Assembly (NCBI GenBank): GCA_031398975.1
Contig: JANNOI010000046.1
Span: 1 to 43,796 of the forward strand
Origin: JAKFWI01 sp031398975
GTDB lineage: Bacteria; Pseudomonadota; Alphaproteobacteria; Caulobacterales; Aquidulcibacteraceae
Reading direction: 5' to 3'
DNA length: 43,796 nt
How positions within the stretch are numbered: the first letter of the stretch is position 1; every line of letters begins with the position of its first letter. Under the pieces are notes generated by a model that made no database searches, was not told the DNA's origin, and saw nothing but the letters and a program-made list of their open reading frames with translations. Below, in pieces: positions 40,412 to 43,796 of this stretch. A program made the translations under genes and the position numbers.

Positions 40412-40798
40412 CTATTCGTCGCCGCCGCGGTCGTCGCGGTCGCCGTCGCGGCGGGCGCGGCGCTTCTCGTCGCGGTCGCGGCGGGCGAGAACGGGGGAGG
40501 GTTCCTCGTCCAGCGCTTCCACGCGCACCGTCATGAAGCGGACGATGTCCTCGTTGATGCGGTGGCGGCGCTCCAATTCGTGCACCGCGGCGGCGGGCGC
40601 GTCGAGATTGAGCAGCGCGTAATGGCCCTTGCGGTTCTTGTTGACCCGATAAGCGAGGTTCCGCAGGCCCCAATATTCGGACTTGCCCACCTTGCCGCCG
40701 AGATCGACGATGGTGCGGGTGATGTCCTCGATCAGGGCGTCGACCTGCTGGGGCGAGATATCCTGCCGCGCGATCAGCACGTGTTCGTAAAAAGCCAT
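40412..40798 (-). CDS. rpsF: 30S ribosomal protein bS6
   Basis: 128-residue protein with the bS6 fold (MAFYEHVLIARQDISPQQVD, KVGKSEYWGLRNLAYRVNKN, RFMTVRVEALDEEPS). A charged Arg/Asp/Glu C-terminal tail follows (RDRDEKRRARRDGDRDDRGG). The ATG at 40798 is preferred over 40804, since AAGGA lies five bases upstream of the former and touches the latter. First gene of rpsF-rpsR-rplI. Confidence 0.97.
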   Translation of the reverse strand: MAFYEHVLIARQDISPQQVDALIEDITRTIVDLGGKVGKSEYWGLRNLAYRVNKNRKGHYALLNLDAPAAAVHELERRHRINEDIVRFMTVRVEALDEEPSPVLARRDRDEKRRARRDGDRDDRGGDE

Positions 40799-40812
40799 CC
40801 TCATCCTTCCCG

Positions 40813-40897
40813 AAGCTGCGGCGGATCAGGCGGGGAAGGGCCGCCCGGCCCGATGGATCCGGGATGGCGCGCAAGGGCGCGCCGCGGACCGCAGCTT
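40813..40897 (-). promoter_or_regulatory. Structured rpsF mRNA leader, possible S6:S18 autoregulatory element
   Basis: On the rpsF transcript, AAGCTGCGG (40897-40889) can pair with CCGCAGCTT (40821-40813), a perfect 9-bp stem. Two hairpins lie inside: GGCGCGC-CCTT-GCGCGCC (40883-40866) and GGGCCG-GG-CGGCCC (40851-40838). The closing stem ends about 5 bases before the AAGGA region of rpsF. This is a three-way-junction shape in the place where S6:S18 leaders are known in other bacteria; a CCG lies just inside the stem (TCCGC). Pairing is seen in the sequence; the function is inference. Confidence 0.55.
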
Positions 40898-40913
40898 GCT
40901 TTCAAGGAGCGGC

Positions 40914-40941
40914 AAAATACGCATCGGCGATGTTGGCGCAA
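40914..40941 (-). promoter_or_regulatory. Candidate rpsF promoter
   Basis: Minus strand: TTGCGC (40941-40936), 16-base spacer, TATTTT (40919-40914). The predicted transcription start near 40907 falls about 10 bases before the first arm of the leader stem, which fits the leader as one unit. Confidence 0.45.
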
Positions 40942-41000
40942 GCGGAATGTGGTGCTAGGGCGATCGCCTCTCGCGCAACCACCCCCACCCGCAAGGCTCC

Positions 41001-41954
41001 ATGGCGCTCGCATTCGTGTTTCCCGGGCAGGGCAGTCAGGCCGTCGGCATGGGCAAGGGCCTGGCGGAGGCGTTCGCCTCGGCCCGGCTCGTGTTCGAGG
41101 AGGTGGATGAGGTGCTGGGCGAGCGGCTGTCGCGGCTGATCTGGGAGGGCCCGGAAGAGACGCTGACGCTAACCGCCAACGCCCAGCCCGCGCTGATGGC
41201 GGTGAGCCTCGCGGCCGTGCGGGCTCTGGAGGCCGAGTTCGGGGTGCGCCCGGGCGCGGCGGCGTGCCTGGCCGGGCATTCGCTGGGCGAATATTCCGCG
41301 CTCGCCGCCGCCGGCGCGCTGACTTTGGCCGATACCGCCCGCCTGCTGCGCCTGCGCGGGCGCGCCATGCAAAACGCGGTGGCGCCCGGGCAGGGCGCGA
41401 TGGCCGCGCTCCTGGGGGCGAGCCTGGAGCAGGCCGAAGCCGCCGCCGCCGCCGGGGCGGCGCTCGGGGTATGCGAAATCGCCAATGACAACGCCGAGGG
41501 CCAGGTCGTCCTGTCCGGCGCCGCCGCCGCCGCGGTCGAGGCCGCGCTCGCCCATGCGCGGGCGGACGGGGTGCGCAAGGCGATGCTGCTCAACGTCTCG
41601 GCCCCGTTCCATTGCGCGCTGATGGCCCCCGCCGCCGCGGCCATGGAGGAGGCGCTCGCCGGGACCGAGATCGCCCCGCCCGCGGCCCCGATCGTGGCCA
41701 ATGTCACCGCCGCCCCCGTCACGGCCCCGGCCGAGATCCGCGCGCTTCTGGTCGCCCAGGTCACCGGCCGGGTGCGCTGGCGCGAAAGCGTTGCGGCCAT
41801 GGCCGCGCTCGGCGCAGAGCGCCTGGTCGAGATCGGCTCCGGGAAAGTGCTGTCGGTCATGGCGCGCCGCATCGAGCCTGCGCTCCCGGCGCTCGCGCTG
41901 CAGACGCCCCAAGAGCTCGAGGCGTTCGCAAAAGAGCTGGGCGGCGGCGCCTAA
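41001..41954 (+). CDS. fabD: Malonyl-CoA:ACP transacylase
   Basis: Loads malonyl groups onto ACP for fatty acid synthesis. The 317-residue protein has the N-terminal FVFPGQGSQAVGMG loop, the nucleophile Ser94 in GHSLGEYSAL, ANDNAEGQVVLSG, the catalytic His in SAPFHCALM and VEIGSGKVL near the end. The ATG at 41001 is the family start. It diverges from rpsF over 202 bases and begins the fabD-fabG-acpP-fabF cluster. Confidence 0.97.
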   Translation: MALAFVFPGQGSQAVGMGKGLAEAFASARLVFEEVDEVLGERLSRLIWEGPEETLTLTANAQPALMAVSLAAVRALEAEFGVRPGAAACLAGHSLGEYSALAAAGALTLADTARLLRLRGRAMQNAVAPGQGAMAALLGASLEQAEAAAAAGAALGVCEIANDNAEGQVVLSGAAAAAVEAALAHARADGVRKAMLLNVSAPFHCALMAPAAAAMEEALAGTEIAPPAAPIVANVTAAPVTAPAEIRALLVAQVTGRVRWRESVAAMAALGAERLVEIGSGKVLSVMARRIEPALPALALQTPQELEAFAKELGGGA

Positions 41955-41976
41955 GCCTTAGACCTGAAAGGCCCCC

Positions 41977-42714
41977 ATGTTCGACCTCACCGGCAAGACC
42001 GCCCTGATCACCGGGGCCAGCGGCGCGATCGGCGGCGCGATCGCGCGCGCGCTGGCGGCGCGTGGGGCGCGCGTGGCGCTGTCGGGGACGCGGATGGAGG
42101 CGCTGGAGGCGCTGGCGGGCGAGATCGGCGCCGGCTGCGCGGCGCTCGCATGCGACCTGTCGGACCGCGCGGCGGTGGAGGGGCTCGCGGCCCGCGCCGA
42201 AGCCGCGCTCGGCGGGCTCGACATCGTGGTGGCGAACGCCGGGCTCACCCGCGACGGGCTGTTGGTGCGGATGAAGGACGAGGATTGGGCCCAAGTGATG
42301 AGCGTCAATCTGGAGGCCTATTTCCGGCTCTCGCGCGCGGCCCTGCGGGGCATGATGCGCAAGCGCTGGGGCCGGATCATCGCCATCTCCTCGGTCGTCG
42401 GCGTGACGGGCAATCCCGGCCAGACCAATTACGCGGCCTCCAAGGCCGGCATGATCGGCTTCACCAAGGCGCTCGCGCAGGAGGTGGCCAGCCGCAACGT
42501 CACCGCCAATTGCATCGCGCCTGGCTTCATCGCCTCTCCCATGACGCATGACCTGCCCGCCGCCCAGAAGGAGGCGCTCCTTGCCCGCATCCCCGCCGGG
42601 CGACTGGGCGAGGCGGAAGACGTCGCGGCCGCGGCGGTGTATCTGGCCAGCGAAGAGGCGCGCTACGTCACGGGGCAGACGCTGCATGTCAATGGCGGAA
42701 TGGCCATGCTATGA
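41977..42714 (+). CDS. fabG: 3-oxoacyl-ACP reductase FabG
   Basis: NADPH-dependent reduction of beta-ketoacyl-ACP. The 245-residue SDR has TGASGAIG (12-19), NAG (87-89), Asn111, Ser139, Tyr152 and Lys156 (NYAASKAG), and the FabG-typical NVTANCIAPGFIASPMT and GQTLHVNGGMAML end. It lies 22 bases after fabD. It is followed by a hairpin with a T-run. Confidence 0.97.
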   Translation: MFDLTGKTALITGASGAIGGAIARALAARGARVALSGTRMEALEALAGEIGAGCAALACDLSDRAAVEGLAARAEAALGGLDIVVANAGLTRDGLLVRMKDEDWAQVMSVNLEAYFRLSRAALRGMMRKRWGRIIAISSVVGVTGNPGQTNYAASKAGMIGFTKALAQEVASRNVTANCIAPGFIASPMTHDLPAAQKEALLARIPAGRLGEAEDVAAAAVYLASEEARYVTGQTLHVNGGMAML

Positions 42715-42788
42715 ACGGCGATTCCCGGAGCGGCGGGGCTGCTGGCCAAGCCGAAAGGGATGTGTTAGGCGAACGCCGAAAGCAACAG

Positions 42789-42825
42789 ATGAGACGCCGT
42801 CGCAACGGCGAGCCTCATGCCTTTT
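42789..42825 (+). terminator. Hairpin with T-run between fabG and acpP
   Basis: ATGAG (42789-42793) and CGCCGT (42795-42800) pair with ACGGCG (42805-42810) and CTCAT (42814-42818) around loop CGCA; TTTT follows at 42822-42825. It fits a rho-independent terminator, or an attenuator if acpP is read from fabD. It ends 29 bases before the acpP ATG, so a separate acpP promoter would have to lie within or upstream of it. Confidence 0.5.
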
Positions 42826-42854
42826 AACGGTTTTTCAGGTAACGTGAGGCGTCC

Positions 42855-43091
42855 ATGTCCGACGTGTTTGAGCGGGTTAAAGCGATCGTGGTGAAGCATC
42901 TGGAGGCGGCCCCCGAGAAGGTCGTCGAGAAGGCGAGCTTCATCGACGACCTGGGCGCCGACAGCCTCGACAATGTCGAACTCGTCATGGCCTTCGAGGA
43001 AGAGTTCAGCATCGAAATCCCGGACGACGCCGCCGAGCACATCCAGACGGTGGGCGACGCGGTGAAGTTCATCTCCAGCAAGCTCGGCTGA
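42855..43091 (+). CDS. acpP: Acyl carrier protein
   Basis: 78-residue acidic carrier of growing acyl chains for fatty acid, lipid A and other pathways. The 4'-phosphopantetheine site is Ser37 in DDLGADSLDNVELVMAFEEE. Helix II/III sequences are typical (FSIEIPDDAAEHIQTVGDAV). Hydroxyacyl-ACP made here would feed LpxA and LpxD encoded earlier in the window. It lies 140 bases after fabG and 31 before fabF. Confidence 0.98.
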   Translation: MSDVFERVKAIVVKHLEAAPEKVVEKASFIDDLGADSLDNVELVMAFEEEFSIEIPDDAAEHIQTVGDAVKFISSKLG

Positions 43092-43122
43092 TCCGGCCGC
43101 GACCCGGGGAGGGCGGCTGAGC

Positions 43123-43796
43123 ATGCGGCGTGTGGTGATCACCGGGATGGGGCTCGTGACCCCGCTGGGGCGCGGGCGGGAAATTTCCTGGCGGCGCTTG
43201 ATCGCGGGGGCCTCCGGCGCGGGCCCCATCACCCATTTCGACGCCTCCGACTTGCCGTGCCGCGTCGCCTGCCTCGTGCCGCGCACGGACGGGCGGGGCG
43301 GGGGCGGGCCGGACGTCGAAGGCTCCTTCGATCCTGACAAGACGCTGAGCCCGAAGGACCAGCGGCGGATCGACGATTTCATCCTCTACGGCATCGCCGC
43401 TGCAGACGAAGCGATCGCGGATTCGGGCTGGCGGGCGGAAAGCGAAGAGGATCGCCTGCGCGCGGGGGTGATGATCGGGTCCGGCATCGGCGGCCTCAGC
43501 GCCATCGCCGACACCGCCCTCCAGCTCGCCCGGGACGGGCCCCGCAAGATCAGCCCCTTCTTTATCCCGAGCGCGCTGATCAATCTGTGCTCCGGGCAGG
43601 TATCCATCCGCCACGGGCTGAAGGGCCCCAACCATTCCGTCGTCACCGCCTGCGCCACCGGCGCGCACGCGATCGGCGACGCCGCGCGCCTGATCAAGCT
43701 GGGCGATGCGGATATGATGGTCGCCGGCGGGACCGAGGCCGCGGTGTGCCGCCTCGGCATGGCGGGCTTTGCGGCGCTGCGCGCGCTGTCCACCGG
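43123..43796 (+). CDS. fabF: 3-oxoacyl-ACP synthase II FabF (3' partial)
   Basis: Elongating beta-ketoacyl-ACP synthase. Only the first 224 codons are inside the window. It starts MRRVVITGMGLVTPLGRG and contains the nucleophile Cys177 in SVVTACATGAHAIGDA, with GGTEAAVCRLGMAGF near the edge. The two His of the catalytic triad would lie beyond the end. The region around residues 55-75 (RTDGRGGGGPDVEGSFD) is Gly-rich and slightly longer than usual. No stop codon is reached. Confidence 0.96.
   Translation, partial: MRRVVITGMGLVTPLGRGREISWRRLIAGASGAGPITHFDASDLPCRVACLVPRTDGRGGGGPDVEGSFDPDKTLSPKDQRRIDDFILYGIAAADEAIADSGWRAESEEDRLRAGVMIGSGIGGLSAIADTALQLARDGPRKISPFFIPSALINLCSGQVSIRHGLKGPNHSVVTACATGAHAIGDAARLIKLGDADMMVAGGTEAAVCRLGMAGFAALRALST

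Noticed and set aside
40959..40968. GGCGATCGCC palindrome in the fabD-rpsF gap
   Set aside because: GCGATCGC-type words occur by chance in GC-rich DNA; no second copy or position argument supports an operator.
1..43796. CRISPR array, insertion sequence, prophage, tRNA or rRNA
   Set aside because: No regular spaced repeats, transposase or integrase motifs, or tRNA/rRNA signatures were seen; the genes are contiguous housekeeping genes.

Overview
This 43.8 kb, strongly GC-rich window is a chromosomal housekeeping region of an alphaproteobacterium. Three things point there: the gene order (bamA-ompH-lpxD-fabZ-lpxA-lpxI-lpxB / gltA, gltX / comEC / lexA, trpCDGE, ppiD / tpiA, secG, pyrG / rpmF, eno, ftsB, pdhABC / purF, cvpA, radA, alr, dnaB / rplI, rpsR, rpsF / fabD, fabG, acpP, fabF); a pyruvate dehydrogenase E1-beta with its own lipoyl domain; and regulatory words typical of the class (a GTTC-N7-GTTC SOS box and a TTAA-N7-TTAAC CtrA box). 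The order or family cannot be fixed from the sequence alone. I see no insertion sequences, prophage, CRISPR array, tRNA or rRNA.

Layout. Bases 1-7457 (+) are an outer-membrane and lipid A operon: BamA (5' end outside the window), OmpH/Skp, LpxD, FabZ, LpxA, LpxI, LpxB, most joined by 4-14 bp overlaps. Bases 7430-10276 (-) hold citrate synthase and glutamyl-tRNA synthetase; comEC (+) diverges from gltX and converges on lexA. Bases 12494-19257 (-) run ppiD-trpE-trpG-trpD-trpC-lexA. trpC carries an apparent one-base frameshift in a run of seven G. Bases 19377-29436 (+) hold central carbon metabolism and related genes: tpiA, secG, pyrG, rpmF, eno, ftsB, pdhA, pdhB, pdhC, interrupted only by a minus-strand DUF3775 gene. 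Bases 29461-40798 (-) form a long, tightly packed minus-strand block: rpsF-rpsR-rplI, then dnaB-alr-mlaE-mlaF-phrB-radA-cvpA-purF-SDR. Bases 41001-43796 (+) are the fatty acid synthesis cluster fabD-fabG-acpP-fabF (3' end outside the window).

The cluster links envelope building (lipid A, BAM, Mla, acyl carrier protein), carbon flow into acetyl-CoA (tpiA, eno, pdh, gltA), DNA replication and repair (dnaB, radA, lexA, phrB) and translation. The most interesting signals are regulatory. A perfect CtrA box preceded by three GANTC methylation sites lies upstream of ftsB-pdhABC. A folded mRNA leader lies between a likely promoter and the Shine-Dalgarno site of rpsF. An SOS box sits inside the lexA promoter, whose -35 overlaps the trpC stop. 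A bacterial (6-4) photolyase with all four Fe-S cysteines is embedded among the mla and radA genes. No wholly new multi-gene system is evident; this is mostly an ordinary region with a few features worth testing.
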